A DNA stretch of 64,000 nucleotides from Thiodiazotropha sp040506705 (GTDB lineage Bacteria; Pseudomonadota; Gammaproteobacteria; Chromatiales; Chromatiaceae). This document shows, piece after piece, positions 43,566 through 53,487 of the stretch; within the stretch, counting starts at the first letter, position 1; the number at the start of each line of letters is the position of its first letter. Below the pieces are notes generated by a model, which saw only the letters and a program-made list of their open reading frames with translations, did not search any database and was not told where the DNA came from. Position numbers and translations under genes: made by a program. The stretch lies in contig JBEVWG010000058.1 of the NCBI GenBank assembly GCA_040506705.1, positions 38,072-102,071 of the forward strand, written 5' to 3'.

Positions 43566-44822
43566 CTACCTGTAGGGCGTAATATAGTTTTGATGTCTAT
43601 CAAAAGCGGCGTTAATATTCTCAACAGCCAGATCCAGGGCGATAGCTGGTGGCATACCATTTACGATATCACTCATGGCTTTTATGTAGCTGGAGGATAT
43701 AACTGAATACGCAGGAGTCGCTGGCCTAAATCTGGCGGTACGGGTCGACAATTCATAAAGAATTCGCCATTTACCTTGTACGCCATAATCTTCGCTCAAA
43801 TCAGCAGTATGGCTGTTAGTCGGAAATATCCCCATTACACTGGAGCTTGCAAGGGTTTCCTCTGCTGTCATTAAAAAAGTAATTAACTCGACAGCCGCTT
43901 CTGGATGTTGGCAACTTTCCGTTATTGCCCAGTGCCAGGTGCCACCACCGACAAAAGATCCATTTCCAAAATCTGGAACTGGCAATACTGCTAAATCCTC
44001 TTTAAAAGCATTGTAGTAACTACTTAAAGCCCAGGAACCACCATATTGAACAGCAATAGTTCCTCTAATGAAGCCTTCGTCATTTGGGGGGGTAGGGTCA
44101 ATATATTGTTCCTGTACCAAATATTGTATCCATTCCCCAAACTTAATTGCATTGTCTGAGTTCAAAAAGCCATCTACTGTTATATTATTGCTGCGATCTA
44201 TTAGATCCGCTCCCCAGGAAAGCATCATAGGAGCCCATGCATAAGGAATCCATTCCGTTGTGTCATGTGCTCTTATATCAAATGGATATTTATATTCTCC
44301 TGTTGCTTTCACAGCCTTTAGGATCGCCATAAATTCATCTCTACTCCATGGATGCTCTAGAGTCGGATAGCGAGCTTTTATTTGATTGATTAGCGACTTT
44401 CTTGTGAACAGAGCTAATGAGACATCTAGTGGACCGATTGAATAGACTTTACCATTGTAAATCCCTTTTGCAGTTGTATTTACTGACTGCAACATCTCCT
44501 CATCAATGAGCTCATCTAAAGGTCGTATATATCCCTTCCAGGCAAAACTTGGTACTAGAGGCTGGTCTATTTCAATCACGCAAGGAAGTAGACCAGCTTG
44601 TGCTGCGGCCGTAGTAGATAAGGTATAGGAAGCCTCGGGAATAAGATCAGGTACGATTTTCCATTGACTTTGACTCTCATTAAATCTTTTTATTGAGGCA
44701 AACGACGCTGTAATTTCAATCTCTCTCGCGTCATGACGCCAAAGTTTCACTATTTTCGGATCACCGAATGAACTAAAGGGATAACAACCTAGTAGGATCA
44801 ATATAATCGTTAAATGCTTCAT
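43566..44822 (-). CDS. Orphan ABC-type extracellular solute-binding protein (family 1)
   Basis: A 418-residue periplasmic binding protein with a signal peptide (LTIILILLGCYPFSSFG). It has sugar-binding family 1 features: VKLWRHDAREIEITASFASIKRFNES at the start, WSRDEFMAILKAVK, IAVQYGGSWALSSYY near residue 255, and EAAVELITFLMTAEE. No permease or ATPase gene is adjacent. It starts seven bases after the stop of the GGDEF-EAL sensor and so is in one operon with it. It may serve as the sensor's periplasmic ligand carrier (inferred). Confidence 0.87.
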   Translation of the reverse strand: MKHLTIILILLGCYPFSSFGDPKIVKLWRHDAREIEITASFASIKRFNESQSQWKIVPDLIPEASYTLSTTAAAQAGLLPCVIEIDQPLVPSFAWKGYIRPLDELIDEEMLQSVNTTAKGIYNGKVYSIGPLDVSLALFTRKSLINQIKARYPTLEHPWSRDEFMAILKAVKATGEYKYPFDIRAHDTTEWIPYAWAPMMLSWGADLIDRSNNITVDGFLNSDNAIKFGEWIQYLVQEQYIDPTPPNDEGFIRGTIAVQYGGSWALSSYYNAFKEDLAVLPVPDFGNGSFVGGGTWHWAITESCQHPEAAVELITFLMTAEETLASSSVMGIFPTNSHTADLSEDYGVQGKWRILYELSTRTARFRPATPAYSVISSSYIKAMSDIVNGMPPAIALDLAVENINAAFDRHQNYITPYR

Positions 44823-44829
44823 CTCAGTT

Positions 44830-47358
44830 TTATTGGGAACCAGGCAGGGTAGTATCAGTGTTGTTTACAGGTTTACTTTTCACGATTCTCTTAGACAATT
44901 GCCCTATATTTAAAGGTTTATCAAGATAGTAACCTTGGCATATATCACACTCATAATTGAGTAACTTTTTGAACTGAGAGCTTGTTTCAACACCCTCTGC
45001 TACAACAACCAGCCCACACAGACGACCAGTTCCTATAATCATACGAACAAGCATGTCACTTTGGTGATTGCCTATGAATCGATTTATAAAACAACGATCT
45101 ATTTTTAATTCGGTTAGCGGTAAACTAGTGATATAGTTGAGAGACGAATAACCTGTACCAAAATCATCCAGTGACAAGCCAAAGCCTTGCTCTCTTAATT
45201 GTGTCAATAGTAGCCTTACTGCATCTAAGTCTTGGATGCAAATGTTTTCTGTGACTTCTAAAGTGATCCGCTTCGGGTCAATACCTATTTCAGCACAAAT
45301 TTCCAATAAGCTGTGACCCAGCTCTGGGTCCATGAGCTGAACAGGAGAGATATTAACTGATAGTTTAAGTGCATCTTTTCCATTAGGTGAAAGCTCGTAA
45401 ATATCTTCACAAGCACGTCTAAATATTAATATACCGAGTTCATTAATTAATCCTGCTTCCTCTGCTATAGCGATAAATTCTGTTGGTGAAATAATACCCA
45501 AAGCAGGGTGATTCCATCTAGCCAGTGCCTCGACACTAAGAATATTCTTGTTATGGAAACTTGATTGTGGCTGGTAGAAAACCGTAAATCCATTGTCCTT
45601 TGTTGCGAGAGCTAACTCATGCTCAATTACTGCTCGACGTTTAATCTGCTCAGTAATAGAACTACTATAAAAAAGAGACTGCCCCTTTCTTTGAGATTTA
45701 GATTTATAAAGAACTGTGTACGCCTGGTTTATAAGGCCTTCAGCGTCTGTGCTGTTATCTGGGTAGATTGAAACGCCAATACTACAACCAATAGTGAGCG
45801 TTCGACCGTCTATATCAATGGGGCCAGACAATGTTTCATGTATGAGGGATGCTTTATCTTTAGCATCTTCTGTATCATTCAAGTTTGGATAACAAAACAT
45901 AAACTCATCACCACCAAATCGAGATACGCTTTCACTACAACCTGTCAATAGCTCAAACTTTCTGCTAACTACTCCAAGTAATTGATCACCAACCTGATGG
46001 CCATATATATCATTGATATTTTTAAAGTTATCCAAATCAACAAACATAACTGCTAGTATTTTGTTGTCTGTTTGGCTTAGTTCAATATGCTTTTGAATAT
46101 TCTTTAGCATATGAACGCGATTGGGTAAATTTGTTAAGTCATCATGTAGCGCCATGTACTCCATCTTGTTTTTTGTTTCATCAAGTTCGTCAAAATCCTC
46201 ACGTATCTTTTTTTGAAAGACCTCGAAGCGCCTGGCTATTAAATTACCAACATATAAAGAACTGCCAGTAAGTAATAACATAGAAGCTATAGTGAGGTAG
46301 ATCAGATTGGTTAAACTTTGTTGGTTGGCCCTGATAAGTGCTTCTTCTTTTATCTTTAAACGCCTTTCAAAACTTTGGGCGCTGAATCCTGTACCAATAA
46401 TCCAATCCCAACCTTTTATTTTCTTTACATAGTTGATTTGTTTTAACTTAACTGTTCCACTCAGTGTAAGAGGTTTAGAGTAATCAACATAACCCCCCCC
46501 ATTACGCACTTGTTGCATAATATTGTTAAAATAATTTTCTTGAAGGGGGGTTCCAGTATTTATATTCAAACCTAGAAAATCATGCCGATGGTGCGCTAGC
46601 AGAATTCCATTCTTATCTAATACAAAAAAATAACCACCTTCTCCATACTCATATTCTGAAAACCAATCAAGTAGGTCTTCTTTAACGCTTTCTTCAAAGT
46701 CAGATAGGTACTCGCCAGTACCAATCAACAGGTCAAAGGGCTCGAATCGTTTAACATAACCGACCTTGTCGAATTTCTTCTCAGCGGGCCCGCCAGGTTT
46801 TTTAAAGAGCCAGTGAAAAGCGCCTTCTAGATGCTCCTCTGCTATATCCAGCATTCCATTGAATATATAATTACCTTTTTCATCTCGTGACTCCCAATTA
46901 ATTTTCCCCTCCATTTCAGGATTACCGGCATTCATGATGGTATTTCCATTCATATCCAGAATGAAATAGTAGCCTCTTCCATCAAAAAAACGAATTGGCC
47001 GGAGCGATTCTCTGATCAGCTTTTCTATTTCAGCCCTAGATTTACCAATATTACGTGCATATACGTAATTCGCGATTCCATAGGCTTCATAAACACGCTG
47101 TTTCGCTCTCTCTTTTAAATCACTTTCTAATTGGTATTTTTTTAGGATGACCTGTTTGTAGGCTTGAGAAACTTCGGAGCGTATCATCTCTTTCTGTTGA
47201 AATATAAGCTCTTCACGAAGGTTTTCTATACTCAAAGCAGCTTGCGCTCGCTTATCCTGAATTGCAATAATATTCACAGCTAAAGCAAATACAAAAACTA
47301 CAGCAACCGGCGCATATCGGATTAAGTTTAGTAATTTTCTATTGTCAAGATCTGTCAA
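44830..47358 (-). CDS. Cache-GGDEF-EAL c-di-GMP sensor enzyme
   Basis: An 842-residue inner-membrane protein. An N-terminal TM (residues about 13-32) and a second near 350-370 bracket a periplasmic double Cache sensor; RFFDGRGYYFILDMNGNTIMN and EGGYFFVLDKNGILLAHH are the two repeats. A GGDEF domain (about 400-560) follows, with intact FGGDEF and HDDLTNLPNR. The EAL domain (about 580-825) has VEALARW, LSVNISPVQL, TENICI, DDFGTGYSSL and KIDRCF. Both catalytic motifs look intact, so it may be bifunctional. It is co-transcribed with the solute-binding protein. Confidence 0.93.
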   Translation of the reverse strand: MTDLDNRKLLNLIRYAPVAVVFVFALAVNIIAIQDKRAQAALSIENLREELIFQQKEMIRSEVSQAYKQVILKKYQLESDLKERAKQRVYEAYGIANYVYARNIGKSRAEIEKLIRESLRPIRFFDGRGYYFILDMNGNTIMNAGNPEMEGKINWESRDEKGNYIFNGMLDIAEEHLEGAFHWLFKKPGGPAEKKFDKVGYVKRFEPFDLLIGTGEYLSDFEESVKEDLLDWFSEYEYGEGGYFFVLDKNGILLAHHRHDFLGLNINTGTPLQENYFNNIMQQVRNGGGYVDYSKPLTLSGTVKLKQINYVKKIKGWDWIIGTGFSAQSFERRLKIKEEALIRANQQSLTNLIYLTIASMLLLTGSSLYVGNLIARRFEVFQKKIREDFDELDETKNKMEYMALHDDLTNLPNRVHMLKNIQKHIELSQTDNKILAVMFVDLDNFKNINDIYGHQVGDQLLGVVSRKFELLTGCSESVSRFGGDEFMFCYPNLNDTEDAKDKASLIHETLSGPIDIDGRTLTIGCSIGVSIYPDNSTDAEGLINQAYTVLYKSKSQRKGQSLFYSSSITEQIKRRAVIEHELALATKDNGFTVFYQPQSSFHNKNILSVEALARWNHPALGIISPTEFIAIAEEAGLINELGILIFRRACEDIYELSPNGKDALKLSVNISPVQLMDPELGHSLLEICAEIGIDPKRITLEVTENICIQDLDAVRLLLTQLREQGFGLSLDDFGTGYSSLNYITSLPLTELKIDRCFINRFIGNHQSDMLVRMIIGTGRLCGLVVVAEGVETSSQFKKLLNYECDICQGYYLDKPLNIGQLSKRIVKSKPVNNTDTTLPGSQ

Positions 47359-48093
47359 CTAAACTCACCTATGTTTGTTTTAAGATTACATAAGCAATCC
47401 GTGCTTTGTTTTTGATGGAACATAGAACCTAATCATCTTGAGTGAAAATAATTCAAAACAAAAATGACTCTTTATATTAAATATCTTATTTCAGAAACCT
47501 ATGAAAAACCGAGTCATAAACTTGGTTATTTAACCTTATCTTCTATTATCCATATATAGTTCACGTTCGTCTTGCTTCATTGCTTTTACGCATGCTTTAG
47601 GCACAAAAAAGCACACTTTATTCAAAACTTCACAACATTTTTGAGCTTAAGTGAATCTAAAGCAGATTGAATTACCTGGCTTTCTCAATAAAAAAACATA
47701 TAAATCATATAGTTACAATTTAGCATTATTGGATTCTGGAGCGCTGACATCTCAACTTTATGTTCATGTACTTTGTGTTTATCAATAAATAGACCATATA
47801 TATAAGCAAAACACTCGAATATACTGATTCAGTGAGCTGGACACTGATTCTGACACCGAGTATGACTGACTTTACATAACGTTCGATACAGTCAGCAAGA
47901 TGTTTGGATGACAACTAATTCGCTTGGGTACTCAGCGACAGTGGACCCAAGGCGAACTAACTAGAACTGTCACTATTTACTCTTCGGCTATATGACATAG
48001 TGAGCGACCTCCACAGGACTGAGGCCAGCCCCTACAGGACTGCCGAATTTATTGATACCCCCCTAATAGAGGGGTGCTAACCTATCTCCTGAT
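47359..48093. other. AT-rich intergenic region, no gene seen
   Basis: A 735-bp low-GC stretch. A 62-codon minus-strand frame at 47726-47914 has no ribosome-binding site or protein-like composition and is not annotated. No repeat or RNA gene was recognised. Confidence 0.45.
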
Positions 48094-48774
48094 TCATAAC
48101 CCAGGTCCATGCCTCGTGCCTTTGTATTGTAATTCACTGATTGCTTTTAATGCTTCATCCTTTTCAACAATATCAGCACTGTAGCCGATAGTTACCAATC
48201 CTGGATGTTGGAACTTAATAATATATTGCTGATTATTTTTGACATTTAATGATACAGGGCCTGCTGATTTTACTTGAGAACTTATTAGGTCTGATAGTAG
48301 ACGATCTCCATCATACTCAAAAGTAAGAGTGTGTTGGCCTGGCTTTAGGTCTATATAGAAAAATCCCTCTTTGTAAATGTAGTGTGCATCTTTACCATCT
48401 ACTAATAATTATGGTTGTATTACTAATTCGCAATCACCGACAGCGCAATATATAAAAACTCTTGCCATATTTGATGGTATTTTACTCAGTTTATCGGCTA
48501 ATGTTTTATAGGTTGGCTCCTTGGTGGGTATGGAATAATAATTTCCAAACATACCCATTACAATTTTTCTGTATATGTCGTCAGTAAATAGTACTTTCCC
48601 TCTTACATTCTTCTTCTCTGAATAACTGTAAAATATGTAAGAGTCTTCATTATTTAATTTATTATAGTCAAGTCGTTCTGTCAGAATTCTGTCAATTAGT
48701 TTTACTGACTCTTTTATTCCTTCATCATAGGCTTGTCGGTATTTAGCTTGATTGTTACCTATCCATATAGGCAA
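48094..48774 (-). pseudogene. DUF2846-like gene interrupted by an in-frame TAA
   Basis: A 227-codon frame broken once by TAA at 48411-48409. The upstream part ends VFIYCAVGDCELVIQP. After the stop, the same frame continues LLVDGKDAHYIYKEGFFYID, then LKPGQHTLTFEYDGDRLLS and about 75 further residues, ending GTRHGPGL. The VFIY...VDGK...GFFYxDLxPGxHTL pattern resembles the DUF2846 beta-sandwich. There is no good start codon at the 5' end (TTG at 48774), so the N-terminus may also be lost. Confidence 0.72.
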
Positions 48775-48939
48775 TATTCTTTCTGCTGCTTTATTTTGTT
48801 TGTAAATATTTAAATATACCGCTTAGTCAACGACTGGTTTAACAAACACTTGAGCTATATGACTTATAGAATTTGATTGCCACTCCCTTCAAGTGATAGA
48901 TTGGAAAATATCATAATATCAAGTTTATAAGGTTGAAAT

Positions 48940-49030
<91 letters not shown>

Positions 49031-49124
49031 GATCTGTCTCGATATTGAATGGTAAAGGGTAATTTGAGCATAAATCCAGCTGATTACCTAAATCAATGCC
49101 AAGGCTGCCAATTTAGATTACTGA

Positions 49125-49280
49125 TTCACCTATTGGTCTGTTATTAGGCTATCTACAGTCGATGGCGGTCTACTACAAGATCTGGCTCAGCATAATATGC
49201 AACTGCAGGTCACATCCAGGGAGGGCTGGTTTGACTGGGCTATGAGCAACAAACTGTTAGAGTTGAGCATCAACACCTGT
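49125..49280 (+). pseudogene. Remnant of yaeQ C-terminus
   Basis: The plus strand reads SVIRLSTVDGGLLQDLAQHN then MQLQVTS, paralleling SVLRLSAVDDGLLQDLAQRN-MHLHVTI in the intact YaeQ (36158-36694). It then runs through frameshifts to a decayed end opposite the yaeQ stop. Nothing of the upstream part of yaeQ is present. Confidence 0.85.
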
Positions 49281-49470
49281 AGCAGAGACTGGTTACTACT
49301 AATTTTTATCTCTTTTCAGGGATGATCGGATGGCTTCAGAAGATAGATCTTCTCCACCATTTCGCTAACGCCATGTTCACGGTATCGATCGGTATCTTTG
49401 AGCAGATCAAGTGTATGTAATAAATTGATGGTGTAGTGGGGCGCGAACAGTGACCTGACCTCCTCCTCAT
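49125..49470 (+). repeat. Right direct repeat (yaeQ 3' remnant + tpm 3' end)
   Basis: Partner of 36533-36873, in the same orientation. Nucleotide similarity is clear but diverged, so the duplication is old. The two copies enclose about 12.25 kb. Confidence 0.85.
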
Positions 49471-50008
49471 GGACACTATAGGGCGGTCCGGCCATCTCTT
49501 GTTGTGGGTACTCCAGCGTCACCAGTAGAATTTTTGCCCGTTTTGGCAAGACCTCTATGAGTGTGCGGACGAACTGGGCTCTCTGTTCTGGGTTAAGGGC
49601 AACCAATGAGGCTCTGTCATATACTGCATCGACATCACTGTTATCTAGATGCGATAGATCGAATATATCTCCGCAAAGTAGTTCATATGGTCCCTGAGTC
49701 CAGTGCTCATAGTGCTCCGATGCCTTAATAGAGGGTTGTAGGCTGTGCTCTGTGAAAAAGTGCTCAATCGCCAGCCGGCTCAATTCTACTCCACGAATTC
49801 TATACCCTTGTTCTGCTAACCAGAACATATCCTTGCTTTTACCACATAGAGGAGCCAGTACCAGTGAATCTGATGGCAGAAAAAGGGCGTGCCAGTGATT
49901 CAGTAGATGCTGGTTGAATGAGACATGGTGCCAGCCTATGTTGTTCTCTTGCCAACGCTTCAACCAGTTTTCGTTGGGCGCTCGCAGCTCTGAAGTGAGT
50001 TTAGTCAT
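49316..50008 (-). CDS. tpm: Thiopurine S-methyltransferase (Tpm)
   Basis: A 230-residue SAM-dependent methyltransferase of the TPMT family, which in bacteria methylates selenite, tellurite and thiopurines. It begins with the family pattern WLKRWQENNIGWHHVSFNQHLLNHW. LVLAPLCGKSKDMFWLAEQGY (SAM site, near residues 50-70), VDAVYDRASLVALNPEQR and LVTLEYPQQEMAGPPYSVHEEE follow. The size is normal. A decayed copy of its 3' end lies at 36724-36873. Confidence 0.94.
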   Translation of the reverse strand: MTKLTSELRAPNENWLKRWQENNIGWHHVSFNQHLLNHWHALFLPSDSLVLAPLCGKSKDMFWLAEQGYRIRGVELSRLAIEHFFTEHSLQPSIKASEHYEHWTQGPYELLCGDIFDLSHLDNSDVDAVYDRASLVALNPEQRAQFVRTLIEVLPKRAKILLVTLEYPQQEMAGPPYSVHEEEVRSLFAPHYTINLLHTLDLLKDTDRYREHGVSEMVEKIYLLKPSDHP

Positions 50009-50273
50009 GAGTCAGCCTGTCAATATTGTCTTTACTCCGGCGAGAGTATGTTTTTGTTTTATCTTCATGGCAAGTGACTTGCCTCATCTAAATAAGAACG
50101 ATTCTTGGATAGAATTACCTAACTGCTTATCATATTTGCTTTTTTTGGTAATAAATCGACGTAGAGAATTGCTTGCTGATGAGTCTGTTGAGTATAATTC
50201 GAGCCAGTTGATGATATACGTTCATGATGTACGTGTCTTATGATCGCAAGAGGTTATAGCAAGGAGGCTGAAA

Positions 50274-51188
50274 ATGAGCATGACAATAGATAAATCGCTT
50301 CATGAGTTTGGTTCCCAGAGTATTCAGGATCCACGAGTTCCAGATTGGGAGGCAGTCGAAATTCCCGATGCCTGGCCAGATCAGCTGGTACTGAAGAGTC
50401 CTGCTGCAATCTGGTCTTTTCTTAAGCTGGTGGCAGCGAAAAAGCGGCCTACAGTTGTGCTGCCGGAGGAGATGCCGGGGCGGGATATGATCCCAAAATA
50501 TATTCTGCGTGAGTTTCATAACTTTCCCAATGGCAACTACTCAAAAGTGATGACGCAACGTTATATCAATAACTTTGACCGATTCATGCTGGGAGAGATC
50601 AAAAAACTGAGAAAACGTTTGGCCTCGGAATTCAAAGATGTGGCGCGAGTTCTTGATGTGGGATGTTCCGGAGGTGGCGTTGCTGCAGAACTGGCAGCGG
50701 TCGGTGTCGACGATGTATGGGGTATTGATCCCTCGCCCTATCTCCTTAAGTCTGGTGCAGAAGAGTATCCGAATATCAAATTTATCCAGGGCATTGCAGA
50801 AGAAACAGGATTTCCAGACAGGCGATTTGATGGTGCTACAGCCTGTTTTCTGTTTCATGAGATGCCGATCAAATATGTTGAAAAAAGCCTGAAAGAGATC
50901 AACCGTATCCTTGAACCGGGAAGTTTACTTGCAATCGGAGAGCCGTCTCCGACTCAGGCCTATAGTGGATATTGGGAAATGACTCGTCGCTATGGAATAA
51001 AAGGGCTCTATTTCAGCTGGTTTGCCAAGACCATTCATGAGCCGTTTCTGGATACATGGCATAACTGCGATCTGAAAAGTCTGTTTGACATGCATGGTTT
51101 TGATCTGGTTTTGGATGAAGTCGGTATGCCTATTCGCTATATTCTGGCTCGTAAACGGGAACAGGCAACTGAAGCGCCGGCTGAGTAG
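50274..51188 (+). CDS. Class I SAM-dependent methyltransferase
   Basis: A 304-residue methyltransferase with motif I VLDVGCSGGGVAAELAAVGV near residue 122 and the acidic loop WGIDPSPY. Motif II lies around FDGATACFLFHEMP, and INRILEPGSLLAIGEPSP is post-I/III. The N-terminal ~100 residues (DPRVPDWEAVEIPDAWPDQL) are an extra domain. The substrate is unknown; a UbiE-like role is possible but not indicated by neighbours. AAGGAGG lies upstream of the ATG. Confidence 0.8.
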   Translation: MSMTIDKSLHEFGSQSIQDPRVPDWEAVEIPDAWPDQLVLKSPAAIWSFLKLVAAKKRPTVVLPEEMPGRDMIPKYILREFHNFPNGNYSKVMTQRYINNFDRFMLGEIKKLRKRLASEFKDVARVLDVGCSGGGVAAELAAVGVDDVWGIDPSPYLLKSGAEEYPNIKFIQGIAEETGFPDRRFDGATACFLFHEMPIKYVEKSLKEINRILEPGSLLAIGEPSPTQAYSGYWEMTRRYGIKGLYFSWFAKTIHEPFLDTWHNCDLKSLFDMHGFDLVLDEVGMPIRYILARKREQATEAPAE

Positions 51189-51295
51189 TGGAATCTCAGA
51201 TGTTTTGAGAAATCTTGTGGTTATTTACCCGACAACCAGATAATTATCTTTCAGGCCTTAAAGCCACTAAGATTATGATTATCTTAGAGACAGGC

Positions 51296-51390
51296 TGCAT
51301 TGAGCCTGCCTGCAGACTTGGTTATCAAAACCTGCTGTAGAACATCTACAGCGGCATTTTGATCTCTTGCTGCAGGCATTATCTCTGAGA
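51296..51390 (+). repeat. GTTATCAAAAC/GCTGCAGGC repeat, copy 2
   Basis: Shares CTGCAGA-cttG-GTTATCAAAACCTG, GCGGCATTTTG and CTTGCTGCAGGC with copy 1 at 34160-34240. It has CTGTAGAACATCTACAG as an inner hairpin and CTGCAG ends. It sits in the gap between the methyltransferase and srkA genes. Confidence 0.6.
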
Positions 51391-51441
51391 TCGAAAGCAA
51401 ACTATCTGGTTGCAGGGGTAATTGTCTGGTAGTTTGTTTTT

Positions 51442-52440
51442 ATGACTGACTCTGATTTCTCATATCAACACGCCTTTGCTGTTCTGACCCCTGATACCAT
51501 ACTTGATGCCATTGAATCGACTGGGGTGGTTTGTAGCGGCCATTTTCTTGCGTTGAACAGCTACGAGAACCGCGTTTTCCAGATTGGTATTGAGGAAGGG
51601 GCACCGCTGGTGGCAAAGTTCTATCGCCCTGATCGCTGGAGTGATGAAGCGATTATTGAAGAGCACCAGTTCACACTGGCCTTATCGCAACAGGAAATAC
51701 CGGTAATTTCTCCATCAATCGATGTTGATGGTCTCACATTGCACCATTTCAACGGGGTGAGATTCTCTCTCTTCCCCTGTCGTGGTGGCCGCGCCCCGGA
51801 GTTGGATGATCCGGATCAGCTTGAACAGCTCGGGCGATTCATCGCAAGAATCCATCTTCTTGGTGCGAGCGACTCATTTAAACACCGACCTAAACTTGAT
51901 ATCGAGAGCTATCTACATCGGCCCAGTAGTTATCTGTTGGACCATGACTTCATTCCTGACCACCTGTTGACCGCTTATAAGAGTGTGCTGGTAGACCTGG
52001 AAAGCCGAATCAAGGCCTGTTATAGCAGGGCAGGGAGTATAAACATGATTCGTCTACATGGAGATTGTCACCCTGGAAATATCCTTTGGCGGGATGATGG
52101 CCCCCAGATTGTGGATTTCGATGACACCAGAACAGGGCCTGCACTGCAGGATCTATGGATGTTTCTCTCAGGGGATCGACGTTTCATGACCGAACGGCTG
52201 GGGGACTTACTGGAGGGCTATACTCAGTTTTATGACTTTAATCCCTCTGAGTTACACCTCTTGGAAGCACTACGCAGTTTGAGATTGGTTCACTATGCTG
52301 GTTGGCTTGCCAAGCGCTGGGACGATCCAGCTTTTCCTGCGGCATTTCCCTGGTTTGATTCAGTTCGGTTCTGGGAAGATCATATCCTCACGCTTCGCGA
52401 GCAGATTGCAAAAATGGATGAGCCGCCTCTGGTTTGTTAG
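51442..52440 (+). CDS. srkA: Stress-response kinase SrkA (YihE/RdoA)
   Basis: A 332-residue Ser/Thr protein kinase of the APH-like fold, which in E. coli counters MazEF-linked death under stress. Features: LNSYENRVFQIGIEEGAPLVAKFYRPDRW (ATP-binding Lys) near residue 39, HGDCHPGNILWRDDG (catalytic HGD...N) near residue 205, and IVDFDDTRTGPALQDLWMFL (metal-binding DFD) near residue 222. The length and order match SrkA throughout. Confidence 0.95.
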   Translation: MTDSDFSYQHAFAVLTPDTILDAIESTGVVCSGHFLALNSYENRVFQIGIEEGAPLVAKFYRPDRWSDEAIIEEHQFTLALSQQEIPVISPSIDVDGLTLHHFNGVRFSLFPCRGGRAPELDDPDQLEQLGRFIARIHLLGASDSFKHRPKLDIESYLHRPSSYLLDHDFIPDHLLTAYKSVLVDLESRIKACYSRAGSINMIRLHGDCHPGNILWRDDGPQIVDFDDTRTGPALQDLWMFLSGDRRFMTERLGDLLEGYTQFYDFNPSELHLLEALRSLRLVHYAGWLAKRWDDPAFPAAFPWFDSVRFWEDHILTLREQIAKMDEPPLVC

Positions 52441-52568
52441 ATTTTTCTACAAATTGAATATTGAGATTGTTCGACCCATGCCGTTCTACAGAGATTGCCC
52501 TGCTACAGGTTGAGTTGCCTCATAGGGCATGCTCATGGTGGCTGAGTAGTGTAGTAGGCGTCAGTCTG

Positions 52569-53186
52569 TCACGCCACACTCTCATGAATAGATGTCGGCA
52601 TCATTCCTTGCCAAGTGCAGTCGATAAGCTCATCGTAGAGTGTGGGCAGAGGCACGCCAAGCACGCCATCCAGTCGTAAATGGATCAAACGGATAGCGCC
52701 ACCGAAAACCGTAGAGGCGATAACCCAGGGGTCACCATCACGGATCTCCCCTGAATCTATTCCTTGCTGCACAATACTGCGCATTCTCTTAAAGGGAGTA
52801 GCACTGCAGATCGGGGGTTCATCCGGCAGGAACTCCTGATGCTTGGCATGCAGCACATAAGCGATGATATTTCGTTTTGTCTCTGTGTACTCAAAAAGGA
52901 GATAGATGATCCGATTACAGCTCTCCCGAAAGCCCAGTCCCTCAGCGATAACCTCTTCCACCAACTCCTCCATCTCTTTGATCAAATGGTAGTAGAGGGC
53001 TTTGGCAACCCCTTCTTTACCTCCAAAATGGTTGTAGATTGAGCCTATACTGACATTCGATTGTTTCTGGATGTCATGTATTGAGACGTTATGAAAGCCG
53101 CGTTCGACAAAGAGATCGAGTGCGGTACTCAGGATGCGACTGTCGACTGGTGCGTTAGCCGAGGGGGCTTTTTTTAAATGGAGCAT
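52569..53186 (-). CDS. TetR family repressor of the methanethiol oxidase operon
   Basis: A 205-residue TetR protein with the N-terminal HTH (FVERGFHNVSIHDIQKQSNV; SIGSIYNHFGGKEGVAKALY). The C-terminal ligand domain contains VLHAKHQEFLPDEPPI. It is divergent from mtoX across a region holding a perfect 18-bp palindrome inside a canonical promoter, so it most likely represses mtoX and itself. The inducer may be methanethiol or a related organosulfur compound (inferred). Confidence 0.88.
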   Translation of the reverse strand: MLHLKKAPSANAPVDSRILSTALDLFVERGFHNVSIHDIQKQSNVSIGSIYNHFGGKEGVAKALYYHLIKEMEELVEEVIAEGLGFRESCNRIIYLLFEYTETKRNIIAYVLHAKHQEFLPDEPPICSATPFKRMRSIVQQGIDSGEIRDGDPWVIASTVFGGAIRLIHLRLDGVLGVPLPTLYDELIDCTWQGMMPTSIHESVA

Positions 53187-53246
53187 ACTGGTTTCCGGAA
53201 ACTGAATATCTGATTGTCAGGGATTATACCCAGCATAGTATAATAT

Positions 53247-53275
53247 TTGACAAGAATGAATATTCATTCTATTTT
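53247..53275 (+). promoter_or_regulatory. mtoX promoter with TetR-type operator
   Basis: TTGACA (53247-53252), a 17-bp spacer and TATTTT (53270-53275). The spacer is filled by the perfect palindrome AGAATGAATATTCATTCT (53253-53270). On the other strand TTGTCA and TATAAT (53228-53223) give a divergent promoter for the tetR gene. Binding would block both. The leader to mtoX is about 205 nt. Confidence 0.82.
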
Positions 53276-53487
53276 CTCTATAGCCGCTTACCTCACTGCC
53301 AGCTGTATCGCAGCAGGACTAAGGAGGGTCAAGACGGTTTTCATGCCGATAGATCTTCGGCAATCAACAGTATCGAGTAGTTTATGGACTGGGTGGATCT
53401 TTATGCCACTCAAACATGGCCAACTGCAGTAGGAGGGCTGAGGTAGAGCGAAATAGTAAAAATATTAATACCACAGGAGGCCTAACT

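Noticed and set aside
47726..47914. 62-codon minus-strand frame in an AT-rich gap
   Set aside because: No ribosome-binding site, no domain, and biased low-complexity composition.
53247..53432. 61-codon plus-strand frame before mtoX
   Set aside because: It begins inside the mtoX promoter and operator and is part of the leader; no ribosome-binding site.
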